DNA of 64,000 nt from Methanocorpusculum petauri (GTDB lineage Archaea; Halobacteriota; Methanomicrobia; Methanomicrobiales; Methanocorpusculaceae): NCBI RefSeq assembly GCF_026891975.1, contig NZ_JAPTGB010000008.1, positions 23,708-87,707 on the forward strand, read 5' to 3'. Of the stretch, positions 8,578-17,227 are shown in pieces. The translations under genes and the position numbers were made by a program. The notes beneath the pieces were generated by a model. That model searched no databases. It had not been told where the DNA came from and was given only the letters and a program-made list of their open reading frames with translations. The stretch's first letter is position 1, and each line of letters starts with the position of its first letter.

Positions 8578-9140
8578 TCGAGTCCTACGGTATGGAGTTC
8601 ACCGCCGATGCCCGGGCTGCGGGATGTGCGGTTCCTGTATTCACGCCGCTCGGCGCAACAGCTGCGGAGATTCTGGAGATGGTTCGCTGCTATGCAGGCG
8701 ACGGGATGGTGTTCTACAGTCAGGGGGATCTTGTTAATGCGGTTGCGTCCTTTGCCTACGGGTACGGGTGGCTGGATGCGGGAGTGTTTCTCGGATATCT
8801 TCTGGGGAGGTGTGGCGGAACGGGTCCGGAGATTGACGATTCTATTCCTGATGCTCTTTTGGATCATCTGACCGAGAAAACAAACCGGTATCAGCGGATG
8901 CTTTCCTCGGCTCTCGAAGGAGTTGTTGTTCTTCCCGATTCAGAGACGCGAATGTGTTCTGCCGCGCAACATATCAATACAATTGCAGTTTCTGCCTTTA
9001 CGGAAGGAACGGGGCTTCTCAGCTCCGGAAATTTTGTTGCCGCCCTTGTATCTTTCTCCTATGGGTACGGATGGCTTGATTGCGGCGTTCGTGCCGGTCT
9101 TTTTGGAATTGTTGGCGACAGGGGTCTATTTACGATCTGA
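8571..9140 (+). CDS. DUF357 family protein with an internally repeated motif
   Basis: 189 residues. The C-terminal half matches DUF357, a small alpha-helical archaeal family ending in a GD-x2-x-A-x3-Y-x-YGWLD-x-G-V-R motif, here [23 protein letters not shown] similar motif occurs earlier at about residues 60-80 ([21 protein letters not shown]), so the protein looks like two DUF357 units in tandem. Function is unknown. It overlaps dphB by seven bases, so co-expression with diphthamide synthesis is likely, but a role there is only inference. Confidence 0.75.
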   Translation: MLIESYGMEFTADARAAGCAVPVFTPLGATAAEILEMVRCYAGDGMVFYSQGDLVNAVASFAYGYGWLDAGVFLGYLLGRCGGTGPEIDDSIPDALLDHLTEKTNRYQRMLSSALEGVVVLPDSETRMCSAAQHINTIAVSAFTEGTGLLSSGNFVAALVSFSYGYGWLDCGVRAGLFGIVGDRGLFTI

Positions 9141-9213
9141 ATTTTTAAAAAATAACATATCCATTTCTCTTTTTCTTATTTTTTCTGATTTTATTTTGAG
9201 CATCATAGATAAG

Positions 9214-9258
9214 TATTTATGCTGTCGACTTAATGGATCAATTGTATAACAGAGGTGA
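9214..9258 (+). promoter_or_regulatory. TATA element and ribosome-binding site of the DUF2193 gene
   Basis: TATTTAT at 9214-9220 is followed by an expected start region near 9245. A clear ribosome-binding site, GAGGTGA (9252-9258), lies 7 nt before the ATG at 9266. The RBS decides between this start and an upstream in-frame ATG at 9233 that has none. T-rich runs between 9141 and 9190 probably end the previous transcript. Confidence 0.6.
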
Positions 9259-9265
9259 AATCAAA

Positions 9266-10765
9266 ATGTCTGAAATATATGAAAAGATGGTTGATGAGGC
9301 ATTGGCTGCCCAGTATGCAGATGTTAATGTCCTCAAGGCCAAACGCGGTACAAAGTTTACCCTTTCCGACGCAAAGCCGTATGTTGATGCAGTAGAGCAG
9401 ATGACCATCGCCGATGGTCAGAGCGCTGCGGTTATCAATCTGCACAAAGCTTCAGTCAAGACACACTTTGAGGTGCTTTCGAGCCTCACCGGGTACGTCC
9501 GGCCTGAGGATGATCCGTTCGTGGAACACTACCAGACTCCTGCAATTCTTGAGATTCTCTGTGATGAGGACAAGAAGTTTGCAAAGAGTATGGAGACGTT
9601 CGCGGATTCGATTCAGAAAAACGAGAACATCGTCGGTCGTGAGGCAGCCCGCTGCTATGCAGGGTTCTATGGTCCGTCCTGTGTGGTGGACTTTGCTTTG
9701 ATGCCGGGTTCTACCAGTAATGTGGTTAATCAGATTCTTCTGAAGACTGATATTCCGGTGGATCACAAGCAGGCAATTCTTGCCGCAAAGTCGTGGGGTA
9801 TGAACACGTCCTACGGTATCGGCGATCTGTTTGCAAAACGGATTGAGGCGGGCGATACGCTGGCTGAGGCTTCCGATAAGGAGGTCAAGCAGTTGCAGGC
9901 ACTGTACCGGCATCCGATCGATGCACAGGTTGAGCTGATGAACAACTCCGGTATGTCCTCGTTTGATCCGCGAAAGTACATGGACAACTACCAGAAGGGC
10001 ATGGAGTCGTTCGTGAAGGCAGCAATCGATGATGGTGTCCATTACGGAAACATTGCAACGATTCCGGCTTACTGTGTGGGGGATGTTTCCCACCATATCT
10101 CCCAGTCCACCTACAACATGTGTAAGGATGATGTGGTTATGGCAACCATTGAGGCAGTTACCGGTGTTATTGCACGGACGCTGCATGCAGCAGTGCCGGA
10201 GGCAAAGAGCGGCTACCAGCTGCTGGATGTTGCTACCGGTGCGTCGGCTGCGGCCGCAGAGTATCTGCTTGAGCTGGACGGTTTTAATGCGCCGATGATT
10301 GTGGATCTTCTGACGAAGCGTTATCACAATCTGGTGATGATCCGTCCGACCCGCGGTGCGGCGGCAGAGCTGCACAACTGCGATTTCATGGATATGATCT
10401 ATCGCGGCTGGAAGATTCTGGATAAGGCATCCCGTGCAAAGAACGGGTCGGGCAAACCGCTTACCCCGCGTTCCGGCGGTGTTTCGATTGATCTTTCTCC
10501 GATTCATGAGAATGAGGTCCTGATGAACCCGCAGCGGTATGCCTATCCGGCCTGTGCGATTACAGTCCGGGCATCTGCTCTGATGCGGATTGCGGATTAT
10601 CCGTGTCTGCTGACGAGTGAGCCGATTACGGCGACGATGATGACGAACATTATTGCACTTGACAAGGAAACACCCGCAGCTCCGGCACGTGCCTGCAAGA
10701 GCTGTGCAACGGCGTGTCTGGTTGGTTCCCGCCATCAGTACTGCCAGTACCGCGAGGCTGTGTAA
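9266..10765 (+). CDS. DUF2193 protein (methanogen-associated, function unknown)
   Basis: 499 residues, no signal peptide and no clear membrane helices. From memory the sequence and length match DUF2193, an uncharacterised family mainly from methanogens. Notable features are an Ala-rich helical middle (YQLLDVATGASAAAAEYLLEL) and a C-terminal cysteine cluster, C-x2-C-x3-C followed about 11 residues later by another Cys (CKSCATACLV...QYC), which could bind zinc or an Fe-S cluster. It has its own promoter and is followed after one base by the zinc-ribbon DUF2180 gene and then aqpM, probably one operon. The family assignment is from recall and no catalytic motif is recognised. Confidence 0.65.
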   Translation: MSEIYEKMVDEALAAQYADVNVLKAKRGTKFTLSDAKPYVDAVEQMTIADGQSAAVINLHKASVKTHFEVLSSLTGYVRPEDDPFVEHYQTPAILEILCDEDKKFAKSMETFADSIQKNENIVGREAARCYAGFYGPSCVVDFALMPGSTSNVVNQILLKTDIPVDHKQAILAAKSWGMNTSYGIGDLFAKRIEAGDTLAEASDKEVKQLQALYRHPIDAQVELMNNSGMSSFDPRKYMDNYQKGMESFVKAAIDDGVHYGNIATIPAYCVGDVSHHISQSTYNMCKDDVVMATIEAVTGVIARTLHAAVPEAKSGYQLLDVATGASAAAAEYLLELDGFNAPMIVDLLTKRYHNLVMIRPTRGAAAELHNCDFMDMIYRGWKILDKASRAKNGSGKPLTPRSGGVSIDLSPIHENEVLMNPQRYAYPACAITVRASALMRIADYPCLLTSEPITATMMTNIIALDKETPAAPARACKSCATACLVGSRHQYCQYREAV

Positions 10766-10766
10766 G

Positions 10767-10973
10767 ATGAAGTGCTATGTGTGTGAACAGTTGGGTATTG
10801 ACCGGGAGGCGACCGGTATCTGCATCGTGTGCGGGATGGGGCTTTGCACTGAGCACATGATTCGTGCCGATGTTTCTGTCTGGGAAGGGGGCTACCCCTT
10901 CCCGGCAAAGAAGCTGAAGAAGCCGGTTCCGCGGATTCTTTGTCCCGAATGCCATAATGCGCTGAACGGGTGA
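10767..10973 (+). CDS. DUF2180 zinc-ribbon protein
   Basis: 68 residues, MKCYVCEQLG at the start. It has three CxxC-type pairs: CYVC, CIVCGMGLC with the following EH, and CPECH near the end. This matches the short archaeal DUF2180 family, predicted to hold one or two zinc ions; function is unknown. The ATG is one base after the stop codon of the DUF2193 gene, and the next start (aqpM) is 7 nt after its stop. A longer in-frame reading upstream overlaps the DUF2193 gene and is not credible. Confidence 0.8.
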   Translation: MKCYVCEQLGIDREATGICIVCGMGLCTEHMIRADVSVWEGGYPFPAKKLKKPVPRILCPECHNALNG

Positions 10974-10979
10974 TGCAGC

Positions 10980-11729
10980 ATGGATCTGTTGAAGCGAAGC
11001 ATTGCCGAGCTTGTCGGAACAATGCTTCTGGTCTTTATCGGCTGCGGGTCGGTCTGTGTTCTGCTGATGCTTGCAGCGGGAACGCCGGCCGGGTCGCCGT
11101 TTGATATTGGTATCGGGACACTTGGCGGTCTCGGTGACTGGCTTGCGGTAGGGGCAGCCTTTGGTCTCGCAGTAGCGATAGTTATCTATGCGCTCGGCGG
11201 GGTTTCCGGTGCCCATATTAATCCGGCGGTCAGTATTGCGCTGTGGTCGATTAAGAAGTTCCCGGCGAAGGATACGGTTGCGTATATTATCGCCCAGTGT
11301 ATTGGTGCGGTTATTGGTTCTGCGCTGTTCCTGTTTGTTGCGGGACCGGATGCTCTTGCCGTCGGCGGACTTGGTGCGACTGCACCGTTCCCGGGAATTA
11401 CCATCTGGCAGGCCCTGGTTGCAGAGATTATCGGTACGTTTGTGCTGATGCTTGCGATCATGGGTGTTGCGGTTGACCGGCATGCAACCCCGGGTTTTGC
11501 AGGGCTGGTGATCGGTATGGCAGTTACCGGTGTTATCATTGCTATCGGTAATATTTCCGGAGGTTCGATCAATCCGGCCCGGAGTTTCGGTCCGGATCTT
11601 GTTGCGGCGATCATGAACGGGTCGACTGCACTTGTCACGACGTATCCGATCTATATTGTGGGTCCGATCGTTGGTGCGGTTCTTGCGGCGTTCTTCTACA
11701 AGTACGTTACCGGACTTGATGACAACTAA
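10980..11729 (+). CDS. aqpM: Aquaporin (MIP family, AqpM-like)
   Basis: 249 residues, six membrane helices and two half-helices carrying the two NPA boxes: GAHINPAVSIA (about residue 80) and GGSINPARSFGPD (about 197). The second box is followed by Arg, as expected for the selectivity filter. Length and sequence resemble AqpM from methanogens, which passes water and, less well, glycerol. A role in passing small neutral solutes or gases has been proposed for the family but is not shown by sequence. It is the last gene of the DUF2193-DUF2180-aqpM run; a T-run follows the stop (11733-11743). Confidence 0.93.
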   Translation: MDLLKRSIAELVGTMLLVFIGCGSVCVLLMLAAGTPAGSPFDIGIGTLGGLGDWLAVGAAFGLAVAIVIYALGGVSGAHINPAVSIALWSIKKFPAKDTVAYIIAQCIGAVIGSALFLFVAGPDALAVGGLGATAPFPGITIWQALVAEIIGTFVLMLAIMGVAVDRHATPGFAGLVIGMAVTGVIIAIGNISGGSINPARSFGPDLVAAIMNGSTALVTTYPIYIVGPIVGAVLAAFFYKYVTGLDDN

Positions 11730-11814
11730 TTCCTTTTTTTTGTTGTTCCCGCAGTATTGATAACCGGTCAGGTTTCATAGTACTAGCAGAAACCCCGGTG
11801 GTGATATACGATCC

Positions 11815-12576
11815 ATGAAATGGTACTTTAAGCTCATACTTCCTGCATTGTTCATTGTTGCCTGGGAGATTGCAGCCATTCTGATAAATAATTCTTATGT
11901 TCTTCCAAGGGTATGGGATACATTGGTTGTGTTCACGACGCCGTTTGCGGATCTGTTTGGCTGTGGCAGTCTGATAGATAACTCTCTCATCAGTATCTAC
12001 CGGGTGTCTCTTGGATTCATTATTACCTGTATTATTGCGGTGCCGCTTGGTATTCTTCTTGGCAGGTATCAGGTTCTTGAGGATTTTTCGGATGGTTTAA
12101 TTCAGATTCTCCGGCCAATTCCGCCCATGGCATGGGTGCCGCTGTCGCTTGCATGGTTCGGTATTGGTCTTGCTTCTATTGAGTTTATTATTGTTATTGG
12201 TTGTATTTTTCCGATTCTGGTGAATACGATTGATGGTGTGAAGCGGGTGAAGAAAAGCTGGATTGAGACGGCACGAATTTATCAGGCAAGAGAGTGGCAG
12301 GTTCTGAGTAAGGTTATTGTGCCTGCAGCTGCTCCTGCCATCTGGAGTGGGCTCCGGGTGGGTTTTGGTATTGCCTGGATGAGTGTGGTTGCGGCGGAGA
12401 TGCTTCCCGGGACTACGCAGGGTCTTGGGTATTTGATCATGTACACTTACAACTGGGGACAGGTGCAGATGGTGATTGCCGGTATGATTGCGATTGGTAT
12501 CATTGGTATTGTGATGGATCAGTTCTTCCAGTATGTGCAGAAGCGCAAGTTCGGATGGGAGGCACTTGACAAATGA
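11815..12576 (+). CDS. ABC transporter permease (SsuC/TauC type)
   Basis: 253 residues with about six transmembrane helices and the permease EAA-type loop (KRVKKSWIETARIYQAREWQVLSKVIVPAAAPAIWSGLRVG) that contacts the ATPase. It belongs to the BPD-transport family for nitrate, sulfonate, taurine or similar anions (ILRPIPPMAWVPLSLAWFG is typical). The substrate cannot be assigned. Its stop overlaps the next ATG by four bases (ATGA). No periplasmic-type binding protein gene lies on either side, so that subunit must be elsewhere or absent. Confidence 0.88.
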   Translation: MKWYFKLILPALFIVAWEIAAILINNSYVLPRVWDTLVVFTTPFADLFGCGSLIDNSLISIYRVSLGFIITCIIAVPLGILLGRYQVLEDFSDGLIQILRPIPPMAWVPLSLAWFGIGLASIEFIIVIGCIFPILVNTIDGVKRVKKSWIETARIYQAREWQVLSKVIVPAAAPAIWSGLRVGFGIAWMSVVAAEMLPGTTQGLGYLIMYTYNWGQVQMVIAGMIAIGIIGIVMDQFFQYVQKRKFGWEALDK

Positions 12577-13355
12577 CGGATTACGATAAGATCTGGGTGC
12601 GGGTCAAGCATGTAACGAAGAAGTTTGCAACCCGCAAAGGAGAGGTTACTGCTCTGGAGGATGTAAATCTTGAGATCCATGACGGTCAGTTTGTGTGTCT
12701 TCTTGGTCCGTCCGGTTGTGGTAAGACGACACTGCTCCGGATGATCGGCGGTCTTGATGTGCCAACGTCGGGTACGATTACGATTGACGGGAAGGTGGTT
12801 GATGGTCCGTCACCGAAGATGACGATGGTGTTTCAGGAGTATTCGCTGTATCCGTGGCGGACGGTCGCGGAGAATGTGGGATTCGGTCTTGAGATGAATG
12901 GTGTTCCGTTTGAGGAACGGCGGGCTGAGGTGATGAAGGAGTTGAAACTTGTGGGTCTTGAGAATTTTGCGGACAGTTATCCGTATGAGTTGTCAGGCGG
13001 TATGCGGCAGCGGGCGGCTGTGGCGCGCGCTCTTGCAACGGACCCTGCGGTTATGCTGATGGATGAGCCGTTCGGCGCTCTTGATGCACAGACGCGGAAT
13101 AAGATGCAGCGCGAGCTGTTAAACATCTGGCAGGAGACGAAGAAGACGATTCTGTTTGTGACGCACAGTGTTGATGAGGCGGTGTATCTTGCGGATAAAA
13201 TCGTGGTTCTGACGCCCCGTCCGGGAACTGTTCACGAGATTGACGAGATTGATCTGCCCAGACCGCGGGATCGGACGAGTGTTGAGTTTGCGCAGATTCG
13301 GAAAAATATTCTGCATATTATCGAGGAGCTGGAAACCGGCAATCAGAACATTTAA
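12573..13355 (+). CDS. ABC transporter ATP-binding protein (SsuB/TauB type)
   Basis: 260 residues. Walker A GPSGCGKTT (about 49-57), Q-loop VFQEYSLYPW, signature LSGGMRQRAAVARAL, Walker B VMLMDEPFGALD, and the H-loop FVTHSVDEAVYLAD. This is the energy-coupling subunit of the anion-type importer encoded with the permease just upstream; the genes overlap. The transcript may continue into the L10e gene 54 bases later, although that gene has its own good ribosome-binding site. Confidence 0.92.
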   Translation: MTDYDKIWVRVKHVTKKFATRKGEVTALEDVNLEIHDGQFVCLLGPSGCGKTTLLRMIGGLDVPTSGTITIDGKVVDGPSPKMTMVFQEYSLYPWRTVAENVGFGLEMNGVPFEERRAEVMKELKLVGLENFADSYPYELSGGMRQRAAVARALATDPAVMLMDEPFGALDAQTRNKMQRELLNIWQETKKTILFVTHSVDEAVYLADKIVVLTPRPGTVHEIDEIDLPRPRDRTSVEFAQIRKNILHIIEELETGNQNI

Positions 13356-13409
13356 TATCGTTTCCACCAAACCTGATTAGCACATTTAGAGAGCGAGGAG
13401 TTATTCAAA

Positions 13410-13910
13410 ATGGTCAGAAAACCAGCACGAATGTATCGCGATCTTGCTAAAAAGGCATACTGCCGCCGTGAATACATGGGTGGTGTGCCGGGCGTTAAGG
13501 TCGTACAGTTTGATATGGGTAATCTTTCAGCCGAATTCCCGGTTGCGATTCACCTTGAGGTTCTTGAAGCATGCCAGATCCGCCACACGGCAATGGAAGC
13601 GGCACGTATCAACATGAACCGCCGCCTGATGAAGGATGTCGGAAGAAACAATTTCCACCTGAAGATCCGGGCATATCCGCACCATGTTATCCGTGAGCAC
13701 AAGCAGGCAACGGGTGCCGGTGCAGACCGTGTTTCGGAGGGTATGCGCCTTGCGTTTGGTAAGGCAGTGGGTACTGCTGCACGTGTTGCACCGAGACAGC
13801 GTCTTTTCACTGTCTGGACGTCCGAGCAGTATATTAATCAGGCAAAGGATGCTCTCCAGCACAGCGGATACAAGCTTCCTACGCCGACCCGTGTTGTTGT
13901 TGAGAACTAA
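13410..13910 (+). CDS. rpl10e: 50S ribosomal protein L10e (uL16)
   Basis: 166 residues. [25 protein letters not shown] is the typical archaeal L10e start, followed by ARINMNRRL, the [12 protein letters not shown] region and the Gly/Ala/Arg-rich [16 protein letters not shown] loop that reaches the peptidyl-transferase region. A ribosome-binding site, GAGGAG, precedes the ATG by about 10 bases. It is the archaeal/eukaryotic counterpart of bacterial L16. The 200 bases after it are T-rich and hold no gene. Confidence 0.97.
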   Translation: MVRKPARMYRDLAKKAYCRREYMGGVPGVKVVQFDMGNLSAEFPVAIHLEVLEACQIRHTAMEAARINMNRRLMKDVGRNNFHLKIRAYPHHVIREHKQATGAGADRVSEGMRLAFGKAVGTAARVAPRQRLFTVWTSEQYINQAKDALQHSGYKLPTPTRVVVEN

Positions 13911-14111
13911 GCCATTTCCGGCTCTCAACCAATACTATATTTTTCCTTTTGCTGTTTTGTCTGCGGTGTTGATAGTTTTTTGTGATGTATTGCAGGTTTT
14001 GTCCGGAGTAATCACAGGATATACAAAGTATCACGGTCCTGCTTTTTTCCGGAGTACAGATGTCTTGTCCAAGCGACAGTCTTAATCCGTTTCTCCTGCA
14101 ATATTCTTTTT

Positions 14112-14936
14112 ATGGATCCTCTGCTGTTTGAACGTCTGGCGCAGGCTGTGGAAGAGGCGGTGTGTGAGGCGGAGATTGTGCTTCCGCCTGATGTGGAGGC
14201 GGCCCTCCGGCTTGCTGCGGAGCGTGAGACGAATCCGGTTGCACGCGGGGAGTTTGCGAATATTCTGGATAATTTGTTGAAGGCGGGGGATTTGCGTGTT
14301 CCGATCTGTCAGGATACGGGTATTCCTGTGGTGTATCTGACGGTGCCGCCGGAGGTTCCGGTGACGGCTGGGCTGTATGAGGCGGTTGCTGCGGGTGTGC
14401 GGCGGGCGACGCGGTCGGTGCCGCTCCGGCCAAACGGGGTTGATCCGATTTCACGGGAGAATTCAGGAGATAATACGGGCGCGGGTCTTCCGCCGGTGCA
14501 TGTTGTACCGGGGGATGTGCTCCGGGTGACGGTGCTGCCGAAGGGTGCGGGTTCGGAGAATATGTCACAGATCCGGATGATGCTGCCGTCTGAGGTGGCG
14601 GAGATTCCGCGGTTTGTGGTGGATGTGGTGATGGCGGCGGGTGCCCGGCCGTGTCCGCCGGTTGTGGTGGGTGTTGGTATCGGGGGGACGTTTGATGGTG
14701 CGGCGGCGCTGGCGAAGGAGGCGCTTCTGGAGCGGATTGATGTGATGGATGCGTATGAGCAGGGGATTTGTGATGCGATTAATGCGCTCGGGATAGGGCC
14801 GATGGGGCTTGGGGGGGATACGACGGCGCTTGCGGTGAAGGTGAAGCGCGGGTTCTGTCATACGGCGTCACTGCCGGTTGCGGTGAATGTTCAGTGCTGG
14901 TGCTGCCGCCGCGGTGTGCGGGAGGTGGTGCTGTGA
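14112..14936 (+). CDS. fumA: Fumarate hydratase class I, alpha (N-terminal) subunit
   Basis: 274 residues of the Fe-S dependent class I fumarase/tartrate dehydratase alpha family. The cluster-binding region is VPICQDTGIPVVYL (Cys near 76). Other conserved blocks are NGVDPISRENSGDNTG, PKGAGSENMS, GVGIGGTFDGAA and MGLGGDTTALAV, with further Cys near the C-terminus. Together with the beta subunit it interconverts fumarate and malate, here probably in the reductive TCA half-cycle used by methanogens. Its stop overlaps the GTG start of the beta gene. The coding strand is unusually G-rich (many GCG, GTG, GGT codons) compared with genes a few kilobases away. Confidence 0.93.
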   Translation: MDPLLFERLAQAVEEAVCEAEIVLPPDVEAALRLAAERETNPVARGEFANILDNLLKAGDLRVPICQDTGIPVVYLTVPPEVPVTAGLYEAVAAGVRRATRSVPLRPNGVDPISRENSGDNTGAGLPPVHVVPGDVLRVTVLPKGAGSENMSQIRMMLPSEVAEIPRFVVDVVMAAGARPCPPVVVGVGIGGTFDGAAALAKEALLERIDVMDAYEQGICDAINALGIGPMGLGGDTTALAVKVKRGFCHTASLPVAVNVQCWCCRRGVREVVL

Positions 14937-15478
14937 TCCGTTTGAGTACGCCGCTGGGTGCGGAGGTGCTGGGTCTGCGGGCCGGGGATCGCGTGCTTTT
15001 GTCGGGGACGCTGTATACGGCACGGGATGAGGCGCATTTGCGGATTCTGGAGGAGGGATTTCCGTTTGATCCGGTGGGTGCGGTGGTGTATCACTGCGGG
15101 CCGGTGGTGGATACGGAGCGGAATGTGATTGTTGCGGCAGGTCCTACAACGTCTGCGCGGATGAATGGTCTGACGGCGCCGATGATTGATGCGGGTGTGC
15201 GGGCGCTGATTGGGAAGGGGGGTATGTCTGCCGGGGTGCGGGAGGTTCTGACGGGCCGTGCGGTGTATTTTGCGTTTACCGGCGGGTGTGCGGCGCTTGC
15301 TGCTTCGTGTATGGAGCTTGCGGGTTGTTATTTTCCGGAGCTGGGGATGGCGGAGGCGGTGTGGGAGATTCGTGTGCGGGATCTGCCGCTGGTGGTTGGG
15401 ATTGATGCGCACGGGGGGGATTTGTTTGCGGATGTGGCGCGGGGTGTGCGCGAGCGGTATGATCAGTTGTGTTTGTGA
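14933..15478 (+). CDS. fumB: Fumarate hydratase class I, beta (C-terminal) subunit
   Basis: 181 residues. Conserved features of the beta family: the LRAGDRVLLSGTLYTARDEAH block near the start, then VVYHCGPVV, AAGPTTSARMN, IGKGGMS, the FTGGCAALAA segment and a final catalytic-domain helix. I start at GTG 14933, which overlaps the alpha stop (GTGA) and gives MIRLSTPLG, matching the usual N-terminus. It forms the heteromeric class I fumarase with the preceding gene. Confidence 0.92.
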   Translation: MIRLSTPLGAEVLGLRAGDRVLLSGTLYTARDEAHLRILEEGFPFDPVGAVVYHCGPVVDTERNVIVAAGPTTSARMNGLTAPMIDAGVRALIGKGGMSAGVREVLTGRAVYFAFTGGCAALAASCMELAGCYFPELGMAEAVWEIRVRDLPLVVGIDAHGGDLFADVARGVRERYDQLCL

Positions 15479-15505
15479 GTGGGCGGTGGTGTGTGTTTTT
15501 AGATA

Positions 15506-15561
15506 GGGGATGCGGGGGGTTAGAGCCCTATTCTTTTTCGCATTCCTCCCGCACAATCCCC
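15506..15561. terminator. Hairpin between convergent fumB and znuB genes
   Basis: GGGGATGCGGG (15506-15516) can pair with CCCGC plus ATCCCC (15548-15561, 3-nt bulge). A second small hairpin, CATACG/CGTATG, follows at 15561-15577. The position between two converging genes suggests a shared 3' processing or termination structure. Confidence 0.4.
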
Positions 15562-15623
15562 ATACGCATTACGTATGACATAAGGACAGACCATCTACCC
15601 CATCATGACCACTATCCAGCCGT

Positions 15624-16451
15624 CTACCCGGAAATACCTCTACGCCGTCCCTTCACGCACCGCTGCATCCCCAGCACAATCCCAAACACCACCGCAGCCA
15701 CAAGCGTAATCGTCGCCCCGGACGGAATATTCCAGAAATACGACAGCAGAATCCCGCCAAACGACACAACCAGACAAACCACAACCGACCCTGCCATCAT
15801 CACCCACAGCCGCGACGTCAGCATACGACAGCTTGCCGCAGGCAGCGTCAAAAGCGCAATCACCAGAATAATTCCCACCACCTGAATCAACATCACCACC
15901 GCAAGCGCAATCAAAATCAGCAGAATCAGATTCAGCATCTTCACCGGCAGATTCAGCACCCGCGCATACTCCTCATCAAACGTCACCGCAAGAAGCGGCT
16001 GATACAGCAGCACAACAACCATCGTAATCACCGCTGCAAGAACACCCGCAACAACAAGATCACCGCTCGTCACCAGCAGAATATTCCCGAACAGATACGA
16101 CTCAATATCCGGCACATACCCGGGTGTCAGCGCAACAAACAACACACCAAGCGCCATCCCCACCGCCCACACAGCACCTATCAGCATATCCACCTTCTGA
16201 TGCGCATATTCCTTCAAAACCCCCATCACCACCGCCGCACAAACTGCAAACCCCGCTGCCCCCGCAAGCGGCGAAAAACCCAGCAGATACCCAAGTCCCA
16301 CACCCCCGAACGTCGCGTGCGAAATCCCTCCCGAAACCGCCGTCATCTGCCGGACAATAATATAACTCCCGATGATCCCGCACACCACACTCGCAAGCGC
16401 CGCCGCAAGGAACGCATGCTGCATAAACACATATGACAACAGATCCGTCAT
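15624..16451 (-). CDS. znuB: Zinc/manganese ABC transporter permease
   Basis: 275 residues with seven to eight membrane helices of the ABC-3 family. Family signatures seen: the start YVFMQHAFLAAALASVVCGIIGSY, then SGGISHATFGGVGLGY, and VVGIILVIALLTLPAASCRMLTSRL. It forms the membrane channel for Zn(II) or Mn(II) import with the ATPase and binding protein encoded just upstream; the start codon overlaps the ATPase stop by four bases. Metal specificity between Zn and Mn cannot be settled from the permease alone. Confidence 0.9.
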   Translation of the reverse strand: MTDLLSYVFMQHAFLAAALASVVCGIIGSYIIVRQMTAVSGGISHATFGGVGLGYLLGFSPLAGAAGFAVCAAVVMGVLKEYAHQKVDMLIGAVWAVGMALGVLFVALTPGYVPDIESYLFGNILLVTSGDLVVAGVLAAVITMVVVLLYQPLLAVTFDEEYARVLNLPVKMLNLILLILIALAVVMLIQVVGIILVIALLTLPAASCRMLTSRLWVMMAGSVVVCLVVSFGGILLSYFWNIPSGATITLVAAVVFGIVLGMQRCVKGRRRGISG

Positions 16452-17227
16452 CGCTCCCCCCCCTCACTATCATCATGCCTCGCAAGAACACGGTGCGGCA
16501 CCTGACCATGTGTAATCAGCTCCACCGGACACCCGTACGCCGCCGCAACCATATCCCCCGTAATCCGATCCGTATCATGCGTGAACAGCTTCCGGTTCAG
16601 ACACGCAACCCGGTTCACATGCCCTGACATCGCACTAATATCATGGGTCACCATCAGCACCGTCATCCGCTCGCGCAAATCCTCCAAAAGCGTCATCAGC
16701 CGCTCCCCCGTCGGCCCGTCCACATACACCGTCGGCTCATCCAGAATCAGCAGCTCCGGACACCCGGCAAGTGCCCGGGAAATCACCGCCCGCTGCTGTT
16801 CCCCTCCGGACAGCTCCGCAATAGGGCGACTCTCATACCCCGTCATATCCATGGCCGCAAGAGCATTCGCCGCCGCCGCATAATCACTCTCGCGATACCG
16901 CTTCACCAGCCCCGGAACATGTCCGAGCCGCCCCGTCAGCACCATCTCCCGCACCGTCATCGGATACGAAAAATCAAACGTATGCACCTGCGGCACATAC
17001 CCGACCCGTGACCGTGCCGCCGCAGGCTCCTCACCAAAGACTCGGATCGATCCCGACTTCGGCTGAAGCAGTCCGAGAATACTCATCAGAAATGACGTCT
17101 TCCCTCCCCCGTTCGGCCCGATAATCGCCGCAACATCACCCTTGTGCAGAACAAAACTCACATCATCCAGCACCACGTGCCCGGCCCGCTCCACCACCAG
17201 ATGATCAATCTCCAAAATCTCACACAT
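16448..17227 (-). CDS. znuC: Zinc/manganese ABC transporter ATPase
   Basis: 259 residues. Walker A GPNGGGKTS (about 38-46), the Q-loop GYVPQVHTFDFSYPMTV, signature LSGGEQQRAVISRALA, Walker B LLILDEPTVYVD and the switch His in MVTHDISAM. The C-terminus extends about 50 residues past the switch region with His residues (ELITHGQVPHRVLARH) that could be a metal-responsive tail, as in some ZnuC proteins; that is inference. The gene overlaps znuA by 8 bases and znuB by 4. Confidence 0.92.
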   Translation of the reverse strand: MCEILEIDHLVVERAGHVVLDDVSFVLHKGDVAAIIGPNGGGKTSFLMSILGLLQPKSGSIRVFGEEPAAARSRVGYVPQVHTFDFSYPMTVREMVLTGRLGHVPGLVKRYRESDYAAAANALAAMDMTGYESRPIAELSGGEQQRAVISRALAGCPELLILDEPTVYVDGPTGERLMTLLEDLRERMTVLMVTHDISAMSGHVNRVACLNRKLFTHDTDRITGDMVAAAYGCPVELITHGQVPHRVLARHDDSEGGER

